DNA of 64,000 bases from Tanypteryx hageni (lineage: Eukaryota; Arthropoda; Insecta; Odonata; Petaluridae). Below the pieces are notes generated by a model. That model made no database searches. It was not told the origin of the DNA and saw nothing but the letters and a program-made list of their open reading frames with translations. Position 1 is the first letter of the stretch. Each line of letters opens with the position of its first letter. Where the stretch lies: NCBI GenBank assembly GCA_028673005.1, contig CM054118.1, positions 7,590,410 to 7,654,409 of the forward strand. Direction: 5' to 3'. Made by a program: the position numbers and the translations under genes. Shown piece by piece: positions 36,010-47,985 of this stretch.

Positions 36010-37735
36010 AAAATTCATTGGTTTATTATTTTACGAGCGCTATGCAGAAAATACAAAGAAAAAGAGAAATCAATCTCTTTGAACATATTTCATCAATAAT
36101 AGAAGGTATTAAAACTATACTCAAGAGTAGTCTACAGACCACTCACATTTGCCATTCAATAGTATAAATTAATTACAATGGTAGCCAGTGGCTTTATGCT
36201 CCCTTGATGTTGCGATCATCGAATTGAGCTCCAGACCGGATAGGAACTTAACCAACTTGATTCCTATGTTAATTATAATTTAACATAGAAACTATATGAT
36301 AAGAATGCTCAAAGCCGAATTATATTAAATTCTTAAGTGTATACCGACCCAAGAGATTGTGGGAAACCAAAAAAACTGTTTAAATATGTATTATAAAAAC
36401 TCCAGCTAGAAATACAAAAGCACTTTCTCCCTTACATTAGCAACTAATAGCACATTTTCACGTATAAAAAGCGCTTGTTTTTACTATATGGCAAAATTAT
36501 AATTTTGAATTAATTGGAAACTAAAACAATGTTTTTTCAACAATTTTGAGTCAGTCAAAGGCGCACGACCGCTCATTGAGGTTATAACAATTTCAATATT
36601 CCTAAGTCGAAAAATTCCACAATATAGGAAAAGAAAAATTCATTTCAACAGTCGCAATCGATTATTCGCATCTTAATTTTTCTAAAGGAAATTTTTTTTC
36701 TAATCACAGATGTGTGAGATATAATGGTTGGCGGTAGATAAGAGATATCAATCGAGTGCATCATTCACCATTCAATTTCAGCTTATCAACCGAAGACCGC
36801 GCAAAAGTTTTCATGCTAGAAAATAAACTCCTTATCAGTAATAGTTAAAAAGCGTTAATTCACTAGTCAAGGTTCCAGAGGGAGAACAATAGCACAGAAA
36901 ATTCCCACAAAAAATAGCATAGTTATTTCATGCTAAACGATTCATCTATTTCTTGCGTTAACCAATGAAAAACTATATTTCCAATAGCTACCAAAAGGTT
37001 TGGAAAACAACATGAGCATTTTTGCTTAAAAGCAGCCGTCATCAGAGGTGATGGTAGAAATGCGTGGTTTATCCAATATTTTTTATGAATATTGGAGAGA
37101 TATTATTTTATTTGATTTTCGCCATAAGGCGAAATAGAGAATTTTTTTCGTGGATGAACATAATATGTAGATGATTAGCGACTCATATGCAATACTACTA
37201 CACTGATCGAATCGTGAATTACTTTTCCCTTGTAAATTGTCGGTGATTATCGAAGCGACTCCGAAGATAGTAACATTTTAATTTCGAGTGCTGTTTGAAG
37301 CGCAATTTTCACGAAAAATTGTGATCATAGATATTTAATAAATATTATTTTATTACGACGACTCAATTTTATGTTTAATAGCAACCTATGGAAACTATGC
37401 TCCTAAGTTAAAAGTGTGGACTAATGTATTTAAAATATGTTCAAATAGACCTATGTTTTATTACTACCTCGTTTTACCATCTACTCACGTATAGAGAACG
37501 TCCGCAAGTAATCGTTCCCCATATACCTCAACTATAAAAGATTAAAGACAACAGATCATTCTCATTGTAGGTAATAACCGAATACTGGATTTGCCCGCAG
37601 TGAGAGATTTATGACTGAAATTAACGCATAGTTATTATTCACATCAATCTGAGTGGGCTGTTATTTATAGGCGAATTCCACGCTCAGAGCTAGCAAATTA
37701 ATTAGTGAGCTTCGTGATCAGGAGTAGTTTAAACA
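36010..37735. other. Region upstream of gene 1, no gene seen
   Basis: Expected to hold the promoter and perhaps a non-coding first exon of gene 1. I could not place a TATA box or initiator with any confidence. Confidence 0.35.
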
Positions 37736-37737
37736 TG

Positions 37738-37738
<1 letters not shown>

Positions 37739-37794
<56 letters not shown>

Positions 37795-37800
37795 TATATA
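37739..37800. repeat. (TA)n microsatellite
   Basis: About 26 TA units in a row, then a short imperfect extension, ending at the start of the tRNA-like/RTE unit. Confidence 0.95.
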
Positions 37801-37805
37801 TTGCA

Positions 37806-37876
37806 CTGATGGTGTAGTGGTTAGCGGGTCGGCTTTCTATTGCAAAGTTCGGGGGTTCAAACCCCTCGAATGGAGG
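37806..37876 (+). repeat. tRNA-like head (A and B boxes) of an RTE or SINE
   Basis: TGGTGTAGTGG at 37810-37820 fits a pol III A box and GGTTCAAAC at 37854-37862 a B box, about 34 bp apart as in tRNA genes. GGGGGTTCAAACCCC forms a T-arm-like stem-loop. No proper acceptor stem closes the fold, so it is a tRNA-derived promoter, not a tRNA gene. Confidence 0.65.
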
Positions 37877-38078
37877 TTTTATAAAAAAAAACTATCATCA
37901 GTGCCTGGCAGTAGGCAGCAGTACTGTCAGTATGGTATAGAGCCGAAAACAAATGATGTTGGTTGGGTCTATATCCAATACAGCTGTAGGCGTGATCAGG
38001 ACGATTTGAACGGCTACAGTACTGCGATGTGGAAAGCAAGAGGGAAACTACCACATTAAAATCCCTAGTAATTATTAT

Positions 38079-39300
38079 ATGGTTGGACAATATGAGTTCT
38101 CTCGAGTTAAACAATCCGGAGGTAAAATAGTCCCCCAATCGGATCTCTGGGCGGGGACTGCCTTGAGGAAATCATTTGTCGAAAGTAATTTACGAATAAG
38201 GACTTGGAACGTAAGAACTATGAGAAAGGCAGGAAAGCTAGAGAACTTTAAAGAAGAAATGAGAAGAAATAGAGTTGAAATTATAGGACTAAGCGGAACT
38301 AGATGGGAGGGAGAAGGACAGTTCGACTCAGAAGAATTCACGGTAGTTTATTCTGGAGGAAATAGTGGGGAAAGGGGAGTAGTTCTGGTACTTAGGAAAG
38401 ATATGATGAAAAGTGTGACAAAGATAATAGCAACGAACGATAGACTGATGGCAATAAAGCTTAAAGCAGTCCCAGTGGACATGCTGATAATACAGGTATA
38501 TATACCAACGTCAGCTCATGAAGATGAAGAAATCGATGAGATTTATGAGCAAATTAACGAAATTTACGAAGAAGACGGAAGAGGAAAGGTAAACTGCATA
38601 ATAATGGGAGATTAGAACAGCATAGTCGGAGAAATACAGGAAGAAAATGTTGTCGGGCAATACGGACTTGGGAAGAGAAATCGAGGAGGGGAGAAACTAG
38701 TAGAATTCTGCATCAATAATGACCTTGTAGTGACTAATACATGGTTCAAAAACCATAAATGAAGGTTATACACATGGAAAAGCCCAGGAGATAGAATGAG
38801 ATGCCAAATAGATTACATCCTTGTAAAACAAAGATTCAGGAACAGCATAAAGAACGCCAAGGCAATGCAAGGAGCGGACATTGATTCAGATCACAGCCTT
38901 CTAATACTTGACGCGAGTACAAAGCTCAAACAAATAAGAAAAACGAGAAGAGAAAGACAGGCCTGGGACCTAGAAAAACTGAAAGAAGGCAGAATGTAGT
39001 CAGCATGAAGTTGGAAGATAACTTAAGAAAGTTGGAAAACAAAACGAAGACCGTTGATATAGAATGGAATTAAAATAAAGCCAGTATCAAGGATACCTTG
39101 GATAAAGAGATTGGAAAACAAGAGAAGAGAATTAGAAAACCATGGATCACGAAGGAAATGCTGGAGAAAATGAATGAGAGACGAAAATGGAAAAACGTTA
39201 ACAGTGAAGAAGGTAGAGCCAACTATAGGCGTATAAACAATGAGTTGAGAAGGGTAACAGATAAAGCTAAAGAAAATTGGATAAAAGGAAAATGATTTTT
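38079..39300 (+). pseudogene. RTE-type LINE endonuclease half (CFDP2-like)
   Basis: Apurinic-like endonuclease of an RTE LINE, the nickase for target-primed reverse transcription. Motifs: LRIRTWNVRTMRKAGK (38190), EIIGLSGTRWEGEG, IIMGD at 38600, then MRCQIDYILVKQRFRN and SDHSLLILD (about 38890), the terminal DH active-site pair. The linker KPWITKEMLEKMNERRKWKN and NYRRINNELRRVTDKAKENW follow at 39098-39295, then homology stops. Two in-frame stops (38613 and 38761) stand where the family has Trp (GDWN and KWRLYTW). A frame break occurs after 38999. The polymerase is absent, so this is a 3'-truncated or rearranged copy. The segment 37880-38080 upstream, with TGGAAAGCAAGAGGGAAACT, resembles an RTE 5' UTR. 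Confidence 0.85.
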
Positions 39301-39309
39301 TTGAAGAAA

Positions 39310-40285
39310 CCGCTAATTAGCGAAATTGATCTTCTGTAGCCGAAGTGAGCAATGCTTTGGAAAATAATCTTGGAAGCTTCGAAACCATGTGAGGGTTTTA
39401 TAATCCATCAGCAATGCCATTATCTTGTACGAAATCCTGTCTATGAGTTTTATACGCAAATTTTCAATAAAACGCTTACGGTTGATTGCCCGGAAATTTT
39501 ATTTCTACGGAATGAAATTGCTCCCGACCCGTTCCGTAAAAAAACGGGATTTACCTGTCAATCGAAAGGGTTGGAACGATACTCACATGCAAAGAAGACC
39601 GCGTGGACACAGAGAGATCAATCTACACCGCCTTAGCTTTTAAAAGACCTGCGGGAGGGCTTTTATCATTGGCAAATCGCGATTATCGCTGTGTGTGGAA
39701 GATTGGCGGAGGGAGTGAGTGAGGCAGGGAGATACAGGTTGGTAGGGAGAGACTAGGCTGGGGGAGTCGCGTCCGTGGAGGAAGCGTGCTCGCTTGCGTG
39801 TTGGTTAGAAATTGGGAAAGGCGTGGAAAATACTCCATTGCGAAATATGGAAAGAGCAATACTCTGTATCTCTCGAGGTGTATAAGGACCTCTCCATCTG
39901 CCATTGAACACCTGACGATAAGGGTCGCTAAGTAGATGTTTAAAAATATATGGATAAAAAGTAGATACGAGAATTTTGTTTTCGATAGACGAAATAAAGT
40001 GTTTTATCCTTTTTATCCCCGAAGCAATTGACCTGTGAATTCCCACGAGTAACTATCGTGGTTTCTTACTAAATCGCAATTTCTTTCCTCCCCTTTGTAG
40101 GGAAAGAAATATTTTTTTAACTCGCGACGACGGATAGCTTGTGTAACTGCGAAAGTAATGCGAAATCGCTCCGTTGGAGATTAAATATGGAGAAATAGGA
40201 ATCAATTTAGGGCAAACATAGAAAGTCTGTGAACCGAACATATTTTCTGTTAGATTAGATATTTATGCTCCCAAAAGTTGGTAAA
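39310..40285. other. Non-coding stretch, no gene seen
   Basis: A short GA/GGGA-rich run lies at 39690-39760. Frames here are short and match nothing known to me. Confidence 0.4.
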
Positions 40286-40289
40286 ATAT

Positions 40290-40720
40290 TTATGGACAAG
40301 TTGAAGTACCCAGCGTTGTCCGGGTAAATCCAATACTCCACATATGAGGAACTGGGGAACTTTGTCATCGTGATTTTCTATAAGTCGCTTATCTTGGGTG
40401 TCGAAATATGCTCTTGGAATTTATAATTTTTGTAATGTTAGTTGTTTTCTTCTTTCGTTCGGATTGTAATGCAAATATCATTGAAATAGTCCTCCTTTCA
40501 CAACGTTTCGTAATTATTTTGTTATTGCGAAGCTGATTCATATAGGACATTTTTGTTTCAACTCTTGAACACGCAACATAAAGCTATGAGTAAAGCGAGG
40601 ATTCTCCGGTTGAACATCTGCAACCGTAAGCGATGATCCTTGAGCATTATTAATTGGCACCGTAAAAGAAACTGCAGAGCATGTCATTAGGAGTGATGGG
40701 TATTAAGGCCCGATACCATG
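40290..40720 (-). mobile_element. Probable Helentron/Helitron 3' remnant
   Basis: On the minus strand about 40700-40560 reads CSAVSFTVPINNAQGSSLTV, then ENPRFTHSFMLRVQ. This parallels the last helicase motifs of Helitrons (FAMTINKAQGQSL, then FSHGQLYVALSRV). Downstream, at 40326-40307, TACCC-GGACAACGCT-GGGTA is a short hairpin of the kind found near Helentron 3' ends. The rest of Rep/helicase is not recognisable. Confidence 0.45.
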
Positions 40721-42190
40721 CTCATCCTTTCAAGCCAAAGCTCCGCTCCTCTTCCTAGCCACCGGGAATATAGAATTTACACACATTTGTTTTTGGAATA
40801 CGATATTTAACGTCATTTTTAAACTGAAAATCTATCGACGCCAAGAAACTGCAATATTACTCTCGATAAGCCGTCAGGTGCGTTTCCCTTAGATCGACAG
40901 TCATCATCTCAAGTGTTCTGCAAGCCTCTCAGGGTATCCTCGGTTATCTAAGTTCAGCTGTGTTTCTTCAGTGCATCCGTTTTCCTCATTTTTAATCCCC
41001 ATCAGAAGTGCATGGGTTAAACCCAATAGCGATCATGTCATCCATTAGGCTGCCGCGGAAAAGGTCATATATTATTAACATCGGTCGTTCCTAGGATTTT
41101 TTGCGTGAGCAGCAATTAAGAAACAGCTTTTCTCCCTAGCCTTTACATGATCTATGAAGTACCGGTTAGAAAACTCATTCGGGGAAAGTAGCTACATTTG
41201 CCACAAAGAGTCAGCAAGAGCTCATAAATACAACGCATAGTTTCGGAGATAGAATTTCGAGTAAGTATCAAACATGACATTACGTATTTTATGTACATCG
41301 TTTAACAGGAAGATTTTTTTGCTGAGAATAATAAAAAAAATATTTTCCTCTCTCTGGTTCTTATATGATCTTTGAGGTACCAATTAAAAAGTTTATTCGA
41401 AGACAAAAAGTCGAGGATAAACCAAGCCTCTTTCACACCCAAATCCCATGAAAGAATGGAAAATTGCAGCTGGACTTCTAAGAAAGAGTAATGACTCATT
41501 GCCTTTTAGCTAAAAAATACTAACAAATCTGCCTATCCGGTGACTTCTGAGAGCACCAAAGATTTTCAGCTCAAAAAATTTCGAATTCCTGCTATCAAAA
41601 CAAATTTGCGTATCGATTTGATGCCTCTTAATAAATGGAAGATATGAAAATAAAAATAAATTCCCTGGGGTGTTTTATGGTTTGAATCCCGAGTTTCTAC
41701 GATGGTAATATAATCCGTGAGTGAAGATGATGACAAAATAGTGGAATAGAGAGTTTATACGTTAACATAAACAAAAACCGAATTGACCATAAAGAGGATT
41801 AATAAATTCTCTACAGTTGATTAAAAACATATAATATAGAAATGAAAGACTTCAGAGATGCATGAGGTTAATTTTAGCAGTCGCTTGAGTTGTATCGAGG
41901 GCTTAAGTAAGCCGAAGATTTCTGCGAACAATCGTATTTTCTGCACATGCTAGAGCTTGACGATTTTGTGTGTGCCCGGCCACGAGTGCGTGGTTGATTG
42001 TATGTGAAAGAAAATGCGTGTGTGAGAGAGTGCCTGTGTGAGCGCGTAGGAACGTGAGTGCGCGAGAGATGGTCGTATTCACGAGCTATGATCTACGCCG
42101 ACCGTAATTGTTCGGATGCTATCGTGAGAAAAGAATTTTTTTTACTTTGCCGCCCGGAAGTTACGATAAATATCCCGTTTTCTATCGCAA
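40721..42190. other. Non-coding stretch, no gene seen
   Basis: Two diverged direct repeats (CATGATCTATGAAGTACC about 41146 and TATGATCTTTGAGGTACC about 41364) suggest more decayed Helitron-like sequence. 42010-42070 is GTGTGAGAG-rich low complexity. Confidence 0.35.
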
Positions 42191-42606
42191 TTTGTAGTTA
42201 GGTGCCGAGTTGGAGCTTTAAATCTTTAGTCTCTCGCCGTTGCAATAGTAGTTTGTTAAAAGTAAAATATGCCAGTCAAAGATGCGTAAACGACCTAATT
42301 AGGCTGGTGGGATTTACACAGGTAGTCGATAGCCCAACGAGAAAAGAAAATATCTTAGATGTGTATTTTGCCAGACCTAGTGATTTAGTTCTGAGAACGG
42401 AAACTCTTGATGGTATAAGTGACCATAGGGCAGTAACCATTGATATTCAGTGGGAACAATCAAGCAAAATTAGGGAGAAGAAAAAGTTATTAGATTATAT
42501 TATAGAGCGGATAGAGTAGGATTTTGTGGCGACCTTGTGAGGGAGTTCGCGGAATGGGCGGGTAAATGAAATAGCGTAAACCACGTATGGGAGAATTTAA
42601 AAAATA

Positions 42607-42613
42607 TATTATC
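42607..42613. repeat. Target duplication, left copy
   Basis: TATTATC, repeated at 43879-43885 on the other side of the antisense LINE. Confidence 0.75.
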
Positions 42614-43878
42614 TACATCTACATGTTACCCTGCAATTCACCTAATTGGTGGGTGGCAGGGGTACAATGCACCATAACCTACCTAAAGAATGTCTATCGC
42701 AGGTTGAAATTTTCTATTGTGATCTCGTATTGTTCTCGGAAAGAACGAGCCTAGATAACGCTCCGTCCTACAATCGATCTCACGTATCTTATCATCACGG
42801 TCGTTTCTACCTATATACGTTGGTGCCTCAATTATTCCGACAACCTCGTCTTTTAGACACTCCGGTCTATATTTCTTCAGAGGCCGCAACCTTGAGTTCA
42901 ATCTACAATCCTCCAATGGTACCCAGTTCGAATCCCTCAATAATGAAGTGACGCTTTCCTTATGTTCGTACTTTTGCTTTGCGCTGAACTCTTTCTAATT
43001 CTCGTACGGATCCCATATGCATGAAGCGTATTCCAATTGTGGTCTAACCAGTGATAAGGAACATGTTTCGCGTACTTTTTCTGTAGTGTTCCGTATTATT
43101 CTACCTATGAAAGCCAGTTTCTTGTTGGCCGCGCCTATAACTCGACAAATGTGCATGTTCCATGAAAGATCTCGACAAATTGTTACTCCTAAATATTTAA
43201 CATACTCGGCTGCTTGAATATTTATTCCCTCTATTTTATACTCGAAACCTACATCTTTGTTCTTACTTTTCCAGAATGTAACTGCGGCACATTTAGTGTA
43301 ATTAATTTCAATTTTCCATTCTTTGCACCACGTTGAAATGGCTCTTAAGTCTTCACGCAGCGACTGATGGTCCTCCTGGTTTTTTATTTATTTATATAGA
43401 ACGGTAACATCGGCAAAGTCTAATTTTACCACGAACTACCGAACAGATATCATTCACATAGATTAAGAAAAGTAGAGGGCCCAATACACTTCCCTGAGGA
43501 ACACCCGACGCAACTTTAACGGGGGACGAGTATTTCCCATCGATGACAACTATCTGTTCTCTATTCGAGAGGAAATCTCTCACTTTCGGATTGATACCAT
43601 ATTGTCCTAACTTTGCAATTAATTTCTTATGAGATACTTTATCAAACGCCTTTCTGAAGTCAATGAATATGGCATCGACCTGAGTATTTTTCTCTCCGCA
43701 TCGCAACAAATCATCCGCAAACAAGCCGAGCTGCGTTTCGCATGGTCTACCTCTCCGGAATACATGCTGGCATCCGCTAAGCAATGAGTAACTATCTAAA
43801 TAGCGTATTACAGAACTAAAGATTATGTGCTCAAGTATCTTGCACGATAATGAAGTTACGGAAATTGGCCTATAACTT
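42614..43878 (-). mobile_element. 5'-truncated LINE inserted antisense in the CR1-like LINE
   Basis: Minus-strand LINE fragment of 1265 bp. The RT core at 43784-43392 reads VDAIFIDFRKAFDKVSHKKL, ASGVPQGSVLGPLLFLIYVN. After a frame break the thumb and C-terminal part run leftwards (WKIEINYTKCAAVTF-like near 43300, VKYLGVTI-like near 43200, RPQLEYASCIWDP-like near 43010), ending with YLGSFFPRTIRDHN at about 42730. The 3' end reads ATTAGGTGAATTGCAGGGTA, then the tail ATGTAGATGTA. It is flanked by exact 7-bp duplications. The 5' end is cut within the RT, typical of incomplete reverse transcription. Confidence 0.85.
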
Positions 43879-45588
43879 TATTATCCTATGGTGTTGAAAA
43901 ATTTGTTCCGATCAAAGTCTTGAGTGGGAATCCAAACACAGAATATTATAATGTTAGCCTAAGAAGACTGAAGAGAAAGGCCAGGAAGTTATACCACAAA
44001 AACGTGAGGAAGAGCAATAATTAGAGTAATACAAAGCAATTTGTAGGAAACTGTTGATTGCAAGCATATGGAGCACATAATCGCGAATTATATTTAAAAA
44101 TTCTGGCAGGTGAACAAATGGATGTGGGATAAACCACCGTTTTCGTGGTGGTTAATCGTGCGAATGCCAGATGACCGCATTGGCTCAAGATATTTCCGGG
44201 GCACTGGATCAAGGAAAACAGATAGATGATATCGTAGTGGATTTTTTCGAAGCCTTTGAAAGCATCAATCATCATTTCTTATTACGAAAAAAATCGGAAA
44301 TGGGATTGGAGAGAAGAGTGCTGCAGTCGTTTCTTACAAGACGCGCACACAGGGTGAGAATAGGAGACAGACTCTCCAAGGAAGCAGGCGTAAACACAGG
44401 CGTTCCGCAAGGAAGAGTGCTTGGACCCCTACTTTTTTAAATCCTTATCAACGACTTACATAAATACCTAAAAGCTAACGTTCGATTATTCGCTGATGAC
44501 TGTATCATATACAGATTAGTAGAAAACGAAGACTGAAGCAAGCCGATTTAGGTGAGTTTACAGATTGGACCACTAGAAATAAGACGGTAATTAACGTAGA
44601 CAAAATAAAACTGTTACGTTTCTGTCGGAGTAAAAGTAGAGTTGATTGCAGCTATATATTAGATATCCGGAAGTTGGAAGAAGATTATTCGTGCAAATAA
44701 CTGGGGTTTACCTTCACGAAAGATTTGGAGTGGGGGCCTCAGATAGACAGAGTTGCTGCGAAGGCTCATAATGAGAGTGCTAGGGAAAAGCACTTCTAGT
44801 GCAAAGGAAGTGGCATACAGTTCATTAGTTAGGCCGATATTAGAATATGGATCCATGTAATGGGATCCTCACCATGTAGGGCAGGTGAAAATGATAGAAA
44901 TGGTACAAAGGAATGCAGCACGTTTCGTTAAAGGAAATTTCAAAATAGGCGAGAGCGTTACAAAAATGATAGATAACTTGGGAGGGGAGTGGCTAGAGCA
45001 CAGAAGAGATATAGCTAGGTTGAGCGGGATATATAATGCTTACGTTAGGAAACAATCGTGGAGGGATATATCAATTAGAATGGAGAAACCGAAATATTAT
45101 GGACGAAGGGATCATATATACAAAATAGAACCTCTAGGGCAGAAGACAGACTGGGGCAAGTTTTCGTTTATGAATAGGGGGATTGAGAGATGGAACAGTT
45201 TACCTGCGGATATCTTTGAGCCTTTTCTTTTACAAGTGGGTCTCTTTAAGACAAGGATTGAAAGAACAGTATTATAATTTCTTACTATATGCTACATATT
45301 TTCTATCATACATGTTTCTGTGTGTCTAACGACCAGATGTGGGAGAAGTAGGGGAATGCTTGGCAGGGTGATGCTCGGTGGGGACTTCGTGAGCCCCGTG
45401 ACCGCTACGGTAGCCGTGAGGCCTGCCATGAAAAACCTCCACTGGAAGTTATTTTGTATATACTCGTTATATAAATGTCATGGTATGTCTCATGTCAATT
45501 TTATTCATTTTATTATTTAAGCGATATTCCGTTGCCACCTGGCCCTATGGCTTAACTGTAACATTGTGCAATAATAATAATAATAATC

Positions 45589-47090
45589 ATACTATAAGAA
45601 AATCTTATGTGGCCACCACATAACTTTCTCCATACCTGTAATTTTTCTAAAAATTCCAAATAATAATAAATATTTTAAGAAACTGCGAGAAAATTTTAGA
45701 CTTGACAATGAACAGAAATAAACTCAAACTAACGCCTTCTGATATTGGATATAGCCACAAAGCTCCAACAATTAACGAAATAAAAAGGAGCGTTACTAAG
45801 ACGTAACTAAGCGTTAATTGTTAACAATAGTTGTCGATAGGTGGCGTGGCGGTGGCAGCTAAAATTAAAGATATCTCTTAAACAATGCATTATATGGAAA
45901 AATGTTTCAAACAAAGGTTGTAGAAAATTTCCTACAACTTTTATTCCAATATATTTTTACATTTTTCAAATATTAAAGCAAATATCTCAAAATAACGGAT
46001 AAGTGACAAGAGTCCCCCACCCACTTCCGGTTGACAGATCTTTACCAAAAACTAGTCAGTTCTTGAGATTCTCCTAAAAATGTTAAATATAAAATTTCGC
46101 CTTGACCTGATAAATAGTTTTTGAGCTAGAAAACCCACAAAAAAGCTATCACACACAGACATCATCGAGAAAATGGTCAAAACGAGTTCAGGGGACCACA
46201 AAATGTGTATTTCCGTTGAAACCTCCAAGTGGTTTTTTTTCATGAGAACAATACCTTCCCCTATACTACGAATGGAGAAAGTAAATATCGAGTGTGTCCA
46301 TATGTCTCCTCAGCAAAGATAATTGGCGAATTTCTATGTAACTAATGATTTATTTCGATCAACTCTTCGCCGTTTATTCGGAGTGACGTGCATTGTGTTC
46401 TAGAAGGGTTCTCAATTCCAACCATTTCAATGAAAAAAATATATTTGCTCATTTATTGTCCTCTGTTTGAATAGCACAGGGACGAATGTAGTATATTTGA
46501 ACTTTAAAATTACTTAAAATTAAGATAAAAAGTCAAGACTTTGAACTCAGGCGCGGGGAAAAGAATGAAGCTTTATTTTAATGCCGTCAAATTTCGTGTA
46601 CAGGCCCAATCAGTGCAAAATTGTTCTTTTAACAACAAAATTGAATTATTTTTGGAGCGAACATTTTTGTCGTCTTAGATACCCGATTATTTATGAATTC
46701 GTCCACAGGTACCGGCGAGAATAATGGCGGGAGGGTATTGTTAACTGCATTTGCAAAAGGCACATTGTCGTGGGAGTGAAGGAACAGAAGGGCAAGCGGT
46801 TATATTGTGATTTTCGGTCCATAAATAAATGTGGTCGATGTTATTTTTACGTTAATCTCAATTAACACCATGTAAAATATTGTAACAATTCTCAAATTTT
46901 TCCTTAATAGAACTTTGGGCATCTACTAATTTTTATAATAATTATTTCTGTCAAATGAGCAAAGTTTGCATGTTTAGAAGTTGAATTTGGGAGTTTTGTA
47001 CCTTCACCTACATATCAATCACATTACCAATGAGAATTATATGATTTTTAAGTCAATAAATTATTTTAAAACGCTGAAAATCGCATCTGC
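45589..47090. other. Non-coding stretch, no gene seen
   Basis: AT-rich sequence without supportable frames or clear repeats. Confidence 0.4.
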
Positions 47091-47093
47091 GGT

Positions 47094-47260
47094 TCAGTCA
47101 TCAGAAGGACCGTGTTTGGGTGTGCTGTCGCCACGGGCCTCACGCTTGAAGTAGACCGCAGGGCGAAAGCGACGCGGAACATGAGGACCTTTTGCCACAA
47201 AATAAGACAGCTTAGGGATATTTATTCCGAGATTTAAAGATTTTTCACCTGAAATCAAGT
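47094..47260 (-). pseudogene. Coding-like exon of unknown protein
   Basis: On the minus strand an acceptor-like TTGATTTCAG at about 47261-47252 is followed by an open frame of about 52 codons to the TGA at 47096-47094. Residues include SLNLGINIPKLSYFVAKGP and a basic C-terminal part (RRFRPAVYFKREARG) ending PSDD. Its last 90 bp are markedly GC-richer than the surroundings, which is why it stands out. I do not recognise the protein. Further leucine-rich frames at 47652-47368 on the same strand are in two overlapping frames and could be remnants of upstream sequence. It may be a last exon or a processed-pseudogene tail. Confidence 0.3.
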
Positions 47261-47944
47261 AGTTGCTGGCTGCAAGAGTAGATGGATACATGCAGCTTAA
47301 AGATGAAGTGTGGCTGTTAGATTTGGCTTTTATGACTTATATCACTACTAGGTTAAACGAGTTCTACTTAGAACTTCGAGGAAGAGAAAATTATCATTGA
47401 GATGATTAGTTCTGCGACTACCTTTAAAAAAACTATAACTGCTCTTAGCACAACTGTAGCGAAGCCAAGAAAGGCATTTTCCAAGTATGATATCAGAGCT
47501 GGAGAACTGAGGAAACAAGGATAAACTTTGGACAATGCCAGGAATGCAGAATAGGTGAACACATTGATCACTAGCTTTGACAGTCGCTTCCAAGACTTTA
47601 AAATGCTGAAACCTTTATAAAAATTTATGCGTTTTCCGTTTGGTGCTATCATAGATGCTGAAGAAATTTCATTTAAAATATCATCATTATTTCACATGAA
47701 CATAACTTTGAAAGTGCAATTTTTACACTGCAAAGTGACCTCCAGATAAAATATTTCGGTATTTTCTCATAAAAGGAAAACATCCAAAATTGAGAAAAGT
47801 ACTAAGTATGTGTCAGCATTTTTTATTTCACCTACCTTCACAAGTCATCATTTCCAGCAAGAAAATAATAAATTTTACGTGTACGTCCAATCTAAGTAAT
47901 CAACCTGGTTGACTACATGCGCTAGCTAACTAGTTTATATAAAA

Positions 47945-47985
47945 CCAGATGCGCATTTTGCTACAAAGCGACCGTCTTCAGTGGC
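47945..47985 (-). ncRNA. Diverged copy of the hammerhead-like motif
   Basis: The minus strand reads CCACTGAAGACGGTCGC, a loop, then AAAATGCGCATCTGG. It matches 32173-32213 in the flanks and CTGAAGA box, but the hairpin and GAAA box are mutated (AAAA). Confidence 0.35.

Larger units (their letters stand above)
42200..45588 (+). mobile_element. CR1-like LINE, interrupted by an antisense LINE
   Basis: Plus-strand non-LTR element. The end of the endonuclease is at 42202-42519 (LIRLVGFTQVVDSPTRKENI, LDGISDHRAVTIDI). A linker, split by the insert, resumes at about 43887 (KFVPIKVL, then YYNVSLRRLKRKARKLYHKN). RT motifs are at 44171-44520 (DFFEAFESINHHFL, TGVPQGRVLGPLLF, then a stop, and RLFADDCIIY). 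The C-terminal part is at 44885-45277 (VQRNAARFVKGNFKIGESVT, GGEWLEHRRDIARL, FSFMNRGIERWNSLP). A 3' UTR follows and the copy ends in a tail of six AAT units at 45571-45588. Stops at 44438 and 44536 and frame breaks make it dead. Confidence 0.85.

Noticed and set aside
37739..37800. (TA)n as a regulatory or origin element
   Set aside because: Ordinary dinucleotide microsatellites; similar runs occur at 50868 and 62868.
37806..37876. Functional tRNA gene
   Set aside because: A and B boxes are present but no complete acceptor stem or standard anticodon arm; continuous with RTE-like sequence, so a tRNA-derived retroelement head.
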